Under the pieces are notes generated by a model. The model saw only the letters and a program-made list of their open reading frames with translations, was not told where the DNA came from and ran no database searches. A stretch of 19,207 nucleotides of DNA from an uncultured Lachnoanaerobaculum sp. (GTDB lineage Bacteria > Bacillota > Clostridia > Lachnospirales > Lachnospiraceae). Shown here one piece after another: positions 1-6,270 of this stretch. The position numbers and the translations under genes are program-made. The stretch's first letter is position 1. The number at the start of each line of letters is the position of its first letter. The DNA lies in NCBI RefSeq assembly GCF_938015485.1, contig NZ_CALLVU010000078.1, forward strand, positions 1 to 19,207. Direction: 5' to 3'.

Positions 1-478
1 TGGTGTGTGAATCCGAACCCAGTATCATCTTGCCGCAACCTGCAAACGCCTCTCTCATATACTGATGAATTACCGCGATATGCGGAGGTACATATATTCC
101 GCCATACTTTTTTGCAGCTGAAAGTCCGAACATATGATCGTCTTCATTTATAGTTCCACCTACTGCACAAAGTGAATTGTGACAATTGGTCAAAACATAA
201 GGCAGCGGAAATTTTTCCATACCGCTTGCCTTGGCTGTCTGTATTATTCCTACAAAGGTAATATCATGTGAAGCCATAGCATCAAACTTAAGTCTGAGCT
301 TGTCCATATTTCCCGATGTATTGTGAGCCTTCAATATATTATAAGCAATACTGCCCTTTCTTGCCTCTTCCTTATCTATATCTTTTCCTGTAACCGCTTT
401 TATTTTATCTTTATCATTTTCTTCAATAAGTGTATTACCGTTTATTAAGTAAGCACCGCCATTGTATAATTTAACCAT
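1..478 (-). CDS. Aconitase-superfamily hydratase, N-terminal part (runs off the window)
   Basis: This is the first 159 codons of a gene whose 3' end lies beyond base 1. The ATG at 478 follows a strong AGGAGG site. The protein reads through a conserved stretch (LTNCHNSLCAVGGT, then EDDHMFGLSAAKKYGG) and reaches GSDSHT at the window edge. DSHT is the substrate-binding motif of the aconitase/homoaconitase superfamily. From memory it resembles the roughly 750-residue clostridial proteins annotated simply as 'hydratase'. Members use a [4Fe-4S] cluster to move water across a hydroxy-acid substrate, but the cluster cysteines would lie outside the window. The substrate cannot be inferred. It has its own promoter and is separated from rlmH by a terminator, so it is transcribed independently. 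Superfamily placement is confident; the specific reaction is unknown. Confidence 0.8.
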   Translation of the reverse strand, partial: MVKLYNGGAYLINGNTLIEENDKDKIKAVTGKDIDKEEARKGSIAYNILKAHNTSGNMDKLRLKFDAMASHDITFVGIIQTAKASGMEKFPLPYVLTNCHNSLCAVGGTINEDDHMFGLSAAKKYGGIYVPPHIAVIHQYMREAFAGCGKMILGSDSHT

Positions 479-501
479 ATTTCCTCCTAGTTTTCTACAA
501 T

Positions 502-530
502 AGTATATCCTATCAAAAAGTTATTTTCAA
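502..530 (-). promoter_or_regulatory. Sigma-A promoter for the hydratase gene
   Basis: On the minus strand, TTGAAA (525-530) and TATACT (502-507) are separated by exactly 17 bases. The site lies between the rlmH terminator and the hydratase ATG at 478, giving a leader of about 20 bases that contains the AGGAGG ribosome site. Each box differs from consensus by one base. Confidence 0.7.
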
Positions 531-548
531 GGCTGTTGATTTTATCTT

Positions 549-579
549 AAAAATCAAAATGAGGGCATTGCCCTCATTT
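549..579 (-). terminator. Rho-independent terminator after rlmH
   Basis: A perfect 10-bp stem (557-566 with 570-579, three-base loop) is GC-rich at the top and is followed on the minus strand by TGATTTTT. The stem includes the rlmH stop codon and its last lysine codon, so the hairpin starts inside the coding sequence. It separates the comEA-regulator-rlmH unit from the hydratase promoter. Confidence 0.8.
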
Positions 580-1050
580 GTGATACGGTTCATTATTTCT
601 TATTCTGTATGCTCTGTATATCTGCTCAAGCAATATAACCCTCATCAGCTGATGCGGAAAGGTCATATCCGAAAAACTCAGCCTTTCATCGGCTCTCTTA
701 AGTACACTCTCATGAAGTCCTAAAGAACCTCCTATGACAAATGTAAGGTTCCCCTTTGACAAGATGTCATAATTTTCCATCCTCTTTGCAAAACTTTCCG
801 AGGTATATTTCTTACCGTCAATTACAAGAGCCACCACATAGCTGTTATTAAACTTTGATAAGATACGCTCCGCTTCAATCTGTTTTATCTTATCTTCCTC
901 AGATGCACTTGCATTTGCAGGAGTCTTTTCATCCTTTACCTCTGTAATACTCATTTTTGCATACCTTGAGAGCCTCTTTGCATACTCATCTATAGCATCA
1001 CGATAAAACTTTTCCTTAATGCTTCCCACCACAACTATATTTATATTCAT
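574..1050 (-). CDS. rlmH: 23S rRNA (pseudouridine-1915-N3)-methyltransferase RlmH
   Basis: RlmH is a small SPOUT-class methyltransferase that methylates pseudouridine 1915 in helix 69 of 23S rRNA, using S-adenosylmethionine on assembled 70S ribosomes. The 158-residue product has the family's normal length, the glycine-rich SAM-binding knot region (FVIGGSLG) and the highly conserved C-terminal tail (EQIYRAYRI...EPYHK). An upstream in-frame ATG at 1083 would run through the end of the response-regulator gene. I prefer the ATG at 1050, which begins with the usual MNINIVVVG and lies two bases after the regulator stop, with a modest AAGGA site inside that gene's end. It is probably co-transcribed with the regulator, and a terminator begins at its stop codon. 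Confidence 0.95.
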   Translation of the reverse strand: MNINIVVVGSIKEKFYRDAIDEYAKRLSRYAKMSITEVKDEKTPANASASEEDKIKQIEAERILSKFNNSYVVALVIDGKKYTSESFAKRMENYDILSKGNLTFVIGGSLGLHESVLKRADERLSFSDMTFPHQLMRVILLEQIYRAYRIRNNEPYHK

Positions 1051-1052
1051 AA

Positions 1053-1748
1053 CTATTCCTTGAAATAGTATCCCACACCCCATTTGGTGTGAATATACTT
1101 AGGCTCGCTGGGATTCGGCTCAATCTTTTCTCTAAGCCTTCTCACATGTACATCCACAGTCCTTACATCACCGGCCTCATGCAATTTATTGCCCCAAACA
1201 ATATTTAAAAGCTGTTCCCTTGAATACACCTTGTCGGGATTTTGAGTGAGCAACTCCAAGATATCAAACTCCTTTGCGGTAAGGTTTACTTCCTTTCCCT
1301 TTTCAAAGACCCTCCTGCTGTCAAGGTCAAGCTTTAAGTCCGACACCTCTATTATTCTGTCGTTTTTATCGGCCGCCTTTGACTTTTTTGAATTTCTTCT
1401 TATTATAGCCTTTATCCTTGCCTTGACCTCAAGTATGTTGAAAGGCTTTGTGATATAGTCGTCGGCACCGTACTCAAGCCCCAGTATCTTGTCCATATCT
1501 GTGCCCTTTGCGGTCAGCATAATAATGGGCATCTCTGAAAACTCTCTTATAGCCTGACAGACTTCCATACCGTCCATCTCAGGCAACATCACATCCAAAA
1601 GCACTATATCATATTCTTTTTCCTTAGCCATTCTTAGAGCTTCTTTACCGTCATAGGCCACATCCACCTCGTAGCCGTCCTGCTCCAAGCTGAACTTAAT
1701 CCCTTTGACTATCAATTTTTCATCATCTACAACAAGTGCCTTATTCAT
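1053..1748 (-). CDS. OmpR/PhoB-family response regulator (orphan here)
   Basis: This is a two-component response regulator of 231 residues. The N-terminal receiver domain (about 2-118) shows the acidic pair D8-D9, the phospho-acceptor D52 within VLLDVMLPEMDG, T79 and K101 in the KPF motif. A charged linker precedes a winged-helix DNA-binding domain (about 132-230) ending with the typical KWGVGYYF. It resembles the WalR/PhoP group, but the target genes cannot be deduced. Two ATGs stand in tandem (1751 and 1748); the second is six bases from AGGAG and is preferred. No histidine kinase gene lies next to it: the neighbours are a ComEA-like lipoprotein, whose stop overlaps the ribosome site, and rlmH. 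The partner kinase must be encoded elsewhere, or the regulator works without one. Confidence 0.92.
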   Translation of the reverse strand: MNKALVVDDEKLIVKGIKFSLEQDGYEVDVAYDGKEALRMAKEKEYDIVLLDVMLPEMDGMEVCQAIREFSEMPIIMLTAKGTDMDKILGLEYGADDYITKPFNILEVKARIKAIIRRNSKKSKAADKNDRIIEVSDLKLDLDSRRVFEKGKEVNLTAKEFDILELLTQNPDKVYSREQLLNIVWGNKLHEAGDVRTVDVHVRRLREKIEPNPSEPKYIHTKWGVGYYFKE

Positions 1749-1757
1749 CATTAACTC

Positions 1758-2351
1758 CTAATTTATGCAAATCTTATCTTTAATCTTATTAAATGCCGCC
1801 TCTTTTATTCCGGATATATTCATTATATCCTCAGGGGATGAAAAAGCTTTTGACTTTCTATATTCTATTATGGAATCGGCCTTTCTCTCTCCTATACCCG
1901 GCAAACACATAAGCTCTTCCTTAGTTGCGGTATTGATGTTTACAAGTGCAACCCCCTGCGAATCTTTTGCTTCATCCAAAGGCATTTGAAAACTTGCACT
2001 CTCAACCTCATCCACACTTGGAATAACTATATGTTCGCCGCCTTCAAGCTTTTTTGCCAGGTTTACATAATCCTTGCAGGCTCCCTCGCTGAAACCGCCC
2101 GCCATCTTGACAGCTTCATTTATAATGGAACCCTTCTTTAATGTATACACATCCGGATTATTCACACAGCCCGATACAAATACATCAATATACTCTTCTA
2201 CAGCAGTACTCTCAGCCAAACTCTCCTCTAAAGAAGCCTCACCGCTTTCTTCTAAGGTCTCAATATCCGCTTTTTCAAATTTGATATCGCTTTTATCTTT
2301 ACAAGCCGTAAGCAAAAAGCATAAAAACATCAGCAAAAAAATCTTTTTCAT
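1758..2351 (-). CDS. ComEA-like DNA-binding lipoprotein (SLBB plus helix-hairpin-helix)
   Basis: The 197-residue protein starts with a lipoprotein signal peptide: lysines, a hydrophobic stretch and the lipobox LTAC with C17. A low-complexity Glu/Ser-rich spacer (about 22-52) leads into an SLBB domain (about 55-115). The last 62 residues form a tandem helix-hairpin-helix module (NINTATKEELMCLPGIG, then a second hairpin), the DNA-binding unit of competence protein ComEA. ComEA binds double-stranded DNA at the outer face of the membrane and hands it to the ComEC channel. Most ComEA proteins are anchored by a transmembrane helix, whereas this one appears lipid-anchored. No comEC or comEB is visible in the window. 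Start supported by AAAGGAG. DNA binding is a family inference. Confidence 0.87.
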   Translation of the reverse strand: MKKIFLLMFLCFLLTACKDKSDIKFEKADIETLEESGEASLEESLAESTAVEEYIDVFVSGCVNNPDVYTLKKGSIINEAVKMAGGFSEGACKDYVNLAKKLEGGEHIVIPSVDEVESASFQMPLDEAKDSQGVALVNINTATKEELMCLPGIGERKADSIIEYRKSKAFSSPEDIMNISGIKEAAFNKIKDKICIN

Positions 2352-2387
2352 AGCTCTCCTTTCAGACAGCCATGTAAGTATAATTCT

Positions 2388-2415
2388 ATTCTAGCAAATT
2401 AAAAGTTAAAAACAA
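2388..2415 (-). promoter_or_regulatory. Possible promoter for the comEA-regulator-rlmH unit
   Basis: On the minus strand, TTGTTT (2410-2415) and TAGAAT (2388-2393) are 16 bases apart, upstream of the comEA-like start at 2351. Both boxes are imperfect, and a second TAGAAT plus a TATACT overlap downstream, so the exact -10 is uncertain. Confidence 0.4.
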
Positions 2416-2420
2416 GTATC

Positions 2421-2451
2421 TAAAATATTAAGATATCTTTTCATATCTTAA
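2421..2451 (-). terminator. Hairpin terminator built into the 3' end of folD
   Basis: A perfect 9-bp AT-rich stem (2428-2436 with 2443-2451, six-base loop) spans the last seven sense codons and the stop codon of folD. On the minus strand it is followed by TATTTTAG. The weak stem and interrupted U-tract make termination efficiency uncertain. Confidence 0.5.
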
Positions 2452-3294
2452 CTTGTTAATTTTAAGATTTGTTTTTGCCGCTATCACAAGATGCTCCGCC
2501 AATACTGATGTTGTCACAGCTCCCACACCTTTCGGAACAGGTGTAGCCATAGCCGCATTGACTACATTTGATAAATCCACATCGCCACAGAGCTTACCGT
2601 CTACAAAATTGATGCCTACATCAATGACGACTGCATTATCTCCTATGTACTCCTCATTTATCATCTTTGCCTTGCCCACCGCCACTATAAGTACATCGGC
2701 ATTTTTACAGACTTCTTTCAGATTTTTTGTCTTTGAGTGGCAAATTGTAACTGTAGCATTTTTACCTAGCGCCATCATAGCCACAGGCTTACCTATAACC
2801 ATGCTTCTACCCACTACAACAACATTCTTACCCTCAAGTTCTATATTATTGCTCTCAATAATCTTCATTACAGCTTTAGCGGTACATGGCGCAAATCCGT
2901 CCTTCTCACCGGCAAAAATCTTTGCTATATTCTTGTATGAAATACCGTCCAGGTCCTTTTTTTCATCCAGCGCATCTATTACCCTTTTTTCATCTATATG
3001 CTTCGGAAGAGGTCTGAAAAGAAGTATTCCGTCAATATTTTTATCTGCATTTATCTTTTTAAATTCATCCAAAAACTCATCCGATGAGATACTTTCATCA
3101 AACTCAAATACCTTTGTATTCAATGAGAGCGACTCCATCTTCTTGATTGCACCCTTTTCGTATGAAAGGTCTGCAGGATTTGCTCCGATTCTTACTATGC
3201 CGAGAGTGGGAGTGTATCCGTTTAAGCTTTTAAGCATACTTTCAATCTCTTCTTTTATAACATTTGCAGTATCCGCTCCATATAGTAAAATCAT
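2428..3294 (-). CDS. folD: Methylene-tetrahydrofolate dehydrogenase, FolD family (cyclohydrolase residues missing)
   Basis: FolD oxidises 5,10-methylene-THF to methenyl-THF and usually also hydrolyses that to 10-formyl-THF. The 288-residue product has the NAD(P)-binding signature GRSMVIGKP, the KDLDG motif and the C-terminal TPVPKGVGAVTTS. The catalytic tyrosine is present (Y45), but the lysine expected four residues later (the YxxxK motif, K56 in human MTHFD1) is A49. The VQLPLP segment reads LFRPLP, so the conserved glutamine is phenylalanine. Both residues are needed for cyclohydrolase activity in the human enzyme, so this one may be a dehydrogenase only. Its ATG overlaps the fchA stop (ATGA), implying translational coupling. 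The last codons form a hairpin. Family certain; monofunctionality inferred. Confidence 0.94.
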   Translation of the reverse strand: MILLYGADTANVIKEEIESMLKSLNGYTPTLGIVRIGANPADLSYEKGAIKKMESLSLNTKVFEFDESISSDEFLDEFKKINADKNIDGILLFRPLPKHIDEKRVIDALDEKKDLDGISYKNIAKIFAGEKDGFAPCTAKAVMKIIESNNIELEGKNVVVVGRSMVIGKPVAMMALGKNATVTICHSKTKNLKEVCKNADVLIVAVGKAKMINEEYIGDNAVVIDVGINFVDGKLCGDVDLSNVVNAAMATPVPKGVGAVTTSVLAEHLVIAAKTNLKINKLRYEKIS

Positions 3295-3920
3295 AAAAGT
3301 ACCTCCAAAACCGTTCTGTATATAATATCCGACTTTTCCATGGTGCTTTCAAGCAACTCGCTTGCTTCGTCCAAAAGCTCTCCGGCAAGTTTTCTGTCTT
3401 TCATATATTTTAAGTTTATAACCACATTCATCATAGCTCCGCTTACTGCACTTCTAAGTAAACTTACAGCCACTCCGGCATCGGAAACTGCAAGCTTTGA
3501 ACCGTTCTTGGCCAAAAACTCAATATCCGATAACATCTCTCCTGCTTCTTTCATAACCTCAAGCGGTGCCATGGCTGCATCGTATAAAAGCTTTTCCATT
3601 TTCTTTTCATGCTCCGCCCTTTCAATTTCATCCTTCGGCTTAAAACCGTAAGCCTGTGACAGCGGATAAAAGACCTCGGCATCCTTGTCGGCAAGCTTTA
3701 TAAAGCTCTCCATATGAGAATTCATACTTTCAAGTATTTTCTTTACATCATCTTCTACCGCAATATAGCTTTTTTTGCCTACAGTCAGATTGCATACCAT
3801 ACTTGACAGTGCGGCAGATAATGCACCTGCAACGGCACTTGCTCCGCCGCCGCCCGGTACAGGCGATTTTGACGCCAACTCTTTTAAATATTCATCTATC
3901 TTATAACTTCCTGTATTCAT
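3291..3920 (-). CDS. fchA: Methenyl-tetrahydrofolate cyclohydrolase, cyclodeaminase family
   Basis: The 209-residue protein belongs to the formiminotransferase-cyclodeaminase C-terminal family. In clostridia the stand-alone form (FchA) hydrolyses methenyl-THF to 10-formyl-THF, although some relatives are formimino-THF cyclodeaminases. The diagnostic PVPGGGGASA loop is at about residues 20-29, followed by the helical bundle typical of the family. I start it at the ATG at 3920, which overlaps the preceding stop by one base (TAATG) and has AAAGGA eight bases upstream. An in-frame GTG at 3938 is less well placed. The stop overlaps the folD start by four bases. Adjacency to a FolD lacking cyclohydrolase residues supports the cyclohydrolase role over the deaminase role. 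Confidence 0.88.
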   Translation of the reverse strand: MNTGSYKIDEYLKELASKSPVPGGGGASAVAGALSAALSSMVCNLTVGKKSYIAVEDDVKKILESMNSHMESFIKLADKDAEVFYPLSQAYGFKPKDEIERAEHEKKMEKLLYDAAMAPLEVMKEAGEMLSDIEFLAKNGSKLAVSDAGVAVSLLRSAVSGAMMNVVINLKYMKDRKLAGELLDEASELLESTMEKSDIIYRTVLEVLL

Positions 3921-4261
3921 TATGTCCATCCTTTCCACACATCAGGTGTATACCCTACAGTCGCTTCTTTACCGTTTCTTACTATAGGCAGTTTAAGTAC
4001 CTGCTGATTCTCTAAAATCTTAGGGATTTTATCTTCTTGTGAAAGATATTTTATCAGTGTCAAAGTCTCAAGATCCTTACACTTTTCATCCAACATATTT
4101 TCAAATCCGCCTACAGCCTGCATAATTGAGTTAAACTCTCCTTTTGAAAGCCCCTTTTCTTTCATATCTACAAGCTGAAACTTTATATTTCTCTCTTTAA
4201 AAAATCTCACAGCCTTCTTTGTATCTGAAGACTTATTTGTCCCAAATATTTGTATATTCAT
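3920..4261 (-). CDS. ArsC/Spx-like thioredoxin-fold protein with Ser in place of the catalytic Cys
   Basis: A 113-residue protein with the fold signature of the ArsC/Spx/YffB family: beta-1 (MNIQIFGT), the active-site loop, KAVRFFKERNIKFQ, and a C-terminal LKLPIVRNGKEATVGY with the cis-proline segment. In relatives the loop after the first strand carries a catalytic cysteine (KCxDT or KNCDT type). Here it reads NKSSDT (residues 9-14), so no cysteine is available; the only cysteine is C61. Classical arsenate reductase or thiol-redox chemistry is therefore unlikely. It may be a non-catalytic binding protein or an Spx-like regulator. The start has GGAG spaced correctly, and the stop overlaps fchA, placing it in the folate operon. 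Specific role unknown. Confidence 0.8.
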   Translation of the reverse strand: MNIQIFGTNKSSDTKKAVRFFKERNIKFQLVDMKEKGLSKGEFNSIMQAVGGFENMLDEKCKDLETLTLIKYLSQEDKIPKILENQQVLKLPIVRNGKEATVGYTPDVWKGWT

Positions 4262-4292
4262 TTTTTCTCCAAAATACTAATAAGAAAGACCC

Positions 4293-5186
4293 TTATTTGG
4301 GCCTTGTCTTTATCTTTTTCTTATTTAACCATAAAAGCAGTCCTATATATGCCGCATAAAAAATTCGCAATCTGCCTTTAAATGAAATATCTACTTCTAT
4401 AATTTCATCGTAAAACATCGGTATAATCTTAAAATCATCCTTATAGAGCGGATAAAATACCGCCAAAATTTCAAGCACCTGACCTGTAACGGACGGATCC
4501 TCAAAGCCGAACTTAAAGTAACCCGATATTTTCCTTGGCAGCACATGAACTATAATCTTTTTTACCTTTTCAAGCATCCTCATAAAGATAATCTTATTTT
4601 CATCATTTGTGATAATATAGTGAATATCTTTCACCTTTTCCAAAATCTTTTCAGGCAGACTCTTATTTTTCTTATCCGTCTTTTTATTTTTAGCTTTTTT
4701 TACCGCCTTGGAATGCTTTTTTTCCTGTTTATTAAGCTCATCCGCTTTAACAGGTGGCGTGTTTTCAGTATCTTTTTTACGTTCTTTTACTTCTTTTACA
4801 TTATCACCTTTTAAAGAAGCACTTTTCCCTTCGTTTTCATCTTTCTTTGATAAACTTTTTTCTTCAGTTTCTTTTTCAAAATTATCTTCATTGTCGGAGT
4901 TTATCTTTTGTTCGTCATTTGAATCTTCCTTGTTTGAAAATACAGTGAAAAACCAAGCCACCTTTGCACTTATATCAAGCTCATCCTTAAACTTAAGCGA
5001 GATATTAAGAAATTTAAAAAACCAAGTAACACTCAAATCTATATCAGGTACTTTTTTAAAATAAATTTTACCCTTATATCTTACCGGGATAAAAAGCACC
5101 ATCAAAACAATAAGCAGCGCGAGTGCAATCAGAGCTAGGACAATAATACCGATAACTTTTAATATAGTAAGTAATACGCCTATCAT
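4293..5186 (-). CDS. DUF2953 membrane protein with a large charged insert (YtfI-like)
   Basis: A 297-residue protein with a strongly hydrophobic N-terminal segment (about 5-35) that probably anchors it, followed by the IPVRYKGKIYF start of the DUF2953 family. The C-terminal part (about 205-297) has the other DUF2953 hallmarks, including a DPSVTG motif and IEVDISFKGRLRI. Between them lies a low-complexity insert (about 85-180) whose first half is acidic and second half very lysine-rich. Bacillus YtfI is the named relative and usually pairs with the sporulation protein YtfJ/GerW. No ytfJ follows here; the next gene is ArsC-like. The ATG overlaps the preceding stop (ATGA) and has GGAGG. Function unknown. 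Confidence 0.8.
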   Translation of the reverse strand: MIGVLLTILKVIGIIVLALIALALLIVLMVLFIPVRYKGKIYFKKVPDIDLSVTWFFKFLNISLKFKDELDISAKVAWFFTVFSNKEDSNDEQKINSDNEDNFEKETEEKSLSKKDENEGKSASLKGDNVKEVKERKKDTENTPPVKADELNKQEKKHSKAVKKAKNKKTDKKNKSLPEKILEKVKDIHYIITNDENKIIFMRMLEKVKKIIVHVLPRKISGYFKFGFEDPSVTGQVLEILAVFYPLYKDDFKIIPMFYDEIIEVDISFKGRLRIFYAAYIGLLLWLNKKKIKTRPK

Positions 5187-5494
5187 CCTTCCTCCGATTT
5201 AAAAAAACTGTGATATTCAAAATCACCTCTTGTTTTATAGGTATCTTCAACTATTTTTGAAATAAGCTCAATTCCCGATTTTTTGCCCAGAGCAAGCCCG
5301 ACTATATAAGCGTTTGTATCCTTGTAGTTGTTTAAAAAAACGGCATTATGCACCAGTGTAAGCTTGTCTTCTCCTTCAAGAAATACAACCAGATGTAATA
5401 AAAAAGAGGTTTTATTAAGCTTTACGTATCTCATATATTTTCTATAGTCATTCTTTATATCTAAAGACAGATATAAATTTTTTGAAAATACCAT
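5183..5494 (-). CDS. Uncharacterised 103-residue protein
   Basis: I do not recognise this protein. The open frame extends upstream into cinA, but the ATG at 5494 has GAGGT six bases ahead and lies 25 bases past the cinA stop, so I take it as the start. The product has no signal peptide. It shows a mixed alpha/beta pattern with a hydrophobic strand (SFLLHLVVFLEG) followed by a hydrophilic turn, then a helix-rich C-terminal half ending KSEEG. The stop overlaps the DUF2953 start by four bases, so the two are probably translated together. Its place in a dense operon and clean ribosome site argue that it is a real gene. A function linked to the DUF2953 protein is possible but not shown. Confidence 0.7.
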   Translation of the reverse strand: MVFSKNLYLSLDIKNDYRKYMRYVKLNKTSFLLHLVVFLEGEDKLTLVHNAVFLNNYKDTNAYIVGLALGKKSGIELISKIVEDTYKTRGDFEYHSFFKSEEG

Positions 5495-5519
5495 ATATAC
5501 CTCACTTAAATAAAGTCTG

Positions 5520-6248
5520 CTAAGAACAATACTCCAAAATACACTTTCTAAGAAGTCCCAGTGCAGAGATAACGGTCTGCTCCCTGACATTTGCTCTGTC
5601 ACCTGTGAATCTGAACTCTTCCACATGAACATTATTCTTTACACATACTCCGATGTATACTAATCCTACAGGTTTTTGTGCAGTGCCGCCGTCAGGTCCT
5701 GCAATGCCTGTTACCGAAATGCTTACATCACTGTCCGCTTCAAGAGCCGCACCAAGTGCCATCTCTCTTGCAGTCTGAGCACTTACGGCACCGTACTTTT
5801 TCAGTGTCGCCTTATTTACTCCCAAAGTTTTTCTTTTAGCTTTATTTGTATATGTAATAAATCCCTCTTTGTATACATCAGATACTCCTGGAACATTTAT
5901 TATTCTTCCTGCCAAAAGTCCACCTGTACACGACTCTGCGGTAGATATGGTAAGTTCATTCTTTTCAAGCAAACTTACCACACTCATCTCAAGCGACTTT
6001 TTCTCCTTTGTAGAATAAATATAGTTTCCAAGTCTTTTCTTTATTTCCTTTGAAACAGGCCTTATAATGTCCTTTGCTTCATCTTCCGTATCCGCATCCG
6101 CTGTAAGTACTATATAAGTTTTAGAATCAAAAGGCTTTATTTCAATATCCAAATCTTCATTGTCCATTAAGTCTGAAATATCGGCTCTTATTTCTTTTTC
6201 AGTTATTCCAATGAGTTTTATTGTTTTATTTCTTGTAATTGTATCCAT
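5520..6248 (-). CDS. cinA: CinA-family nicotinamide-nucleotide amidase lacking the N-terminal domain
   Basis: The C-terminal domain (about 84-240) is a CinA/PncC amidohydrolase, which hydrolyses NMN to nicotinic acid mononucleotide and ammonia in NAD salvage. Its motifs are clear: STAESCTGG (102-110), GAVSAQTA, and VTGIAGPDGGTAQKPVG. The first 78 residues match the small KH-like domain that in full CinA (about 410 residues) sits between the molybdopterin-binding-like N-terminal domain and the amidase. The N-terminal domain itself is absent: the gene starts with an ATG at 6248 preceded by AAAGGAG, and the product is 242 residues. It lies 22 bases after pgsA. The pgsA-cinA order is common in Firmicutes. 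Deamidase assignment confident; loss of the N-terminal ADP-ribose pyrophosphatase-type activity is inferred. Confidence 0.88.
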   Translation of the reverse strand: MDTITRNKTIKLIGITEKEIRADISDLMDNEDLDIEIKPFDSKTYIVLTADADTEDEAKDIIRPVSKEIKKRLGNYIYSTKEKKSLEMSVVSLLEKNELTISTAESCTGGLLAGRIINVPGVSDVYKEGFITYTNKAKRKTLGVNKATLKKYGAVSAQTAREMALGAALEADSDVSISVTGIAGPDGGTAQKPVGLVYIGVCVKNNVHVEEFRFTGDRANVREQTVISALGLLRKCILEYCS

Positions 6249-6270
6249 TTTGTCTCCTTTATAAATACAT

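Noticed and set aside
2453..3325. Long plus-strand open frame opposite folD (290 codons)
   Set aside because: It is an antisense shadow of folD with biased composition and no ribosome site; folD on the minus strand is unmistakable.
5495..5632. Upstream extension of the 103-residue unknown protein to 149 residues
   Set aside because: The extra 46 codons lie inside cinA in another frame, while the ATG at 5494 has a good ribosome site just past the cinA stop.
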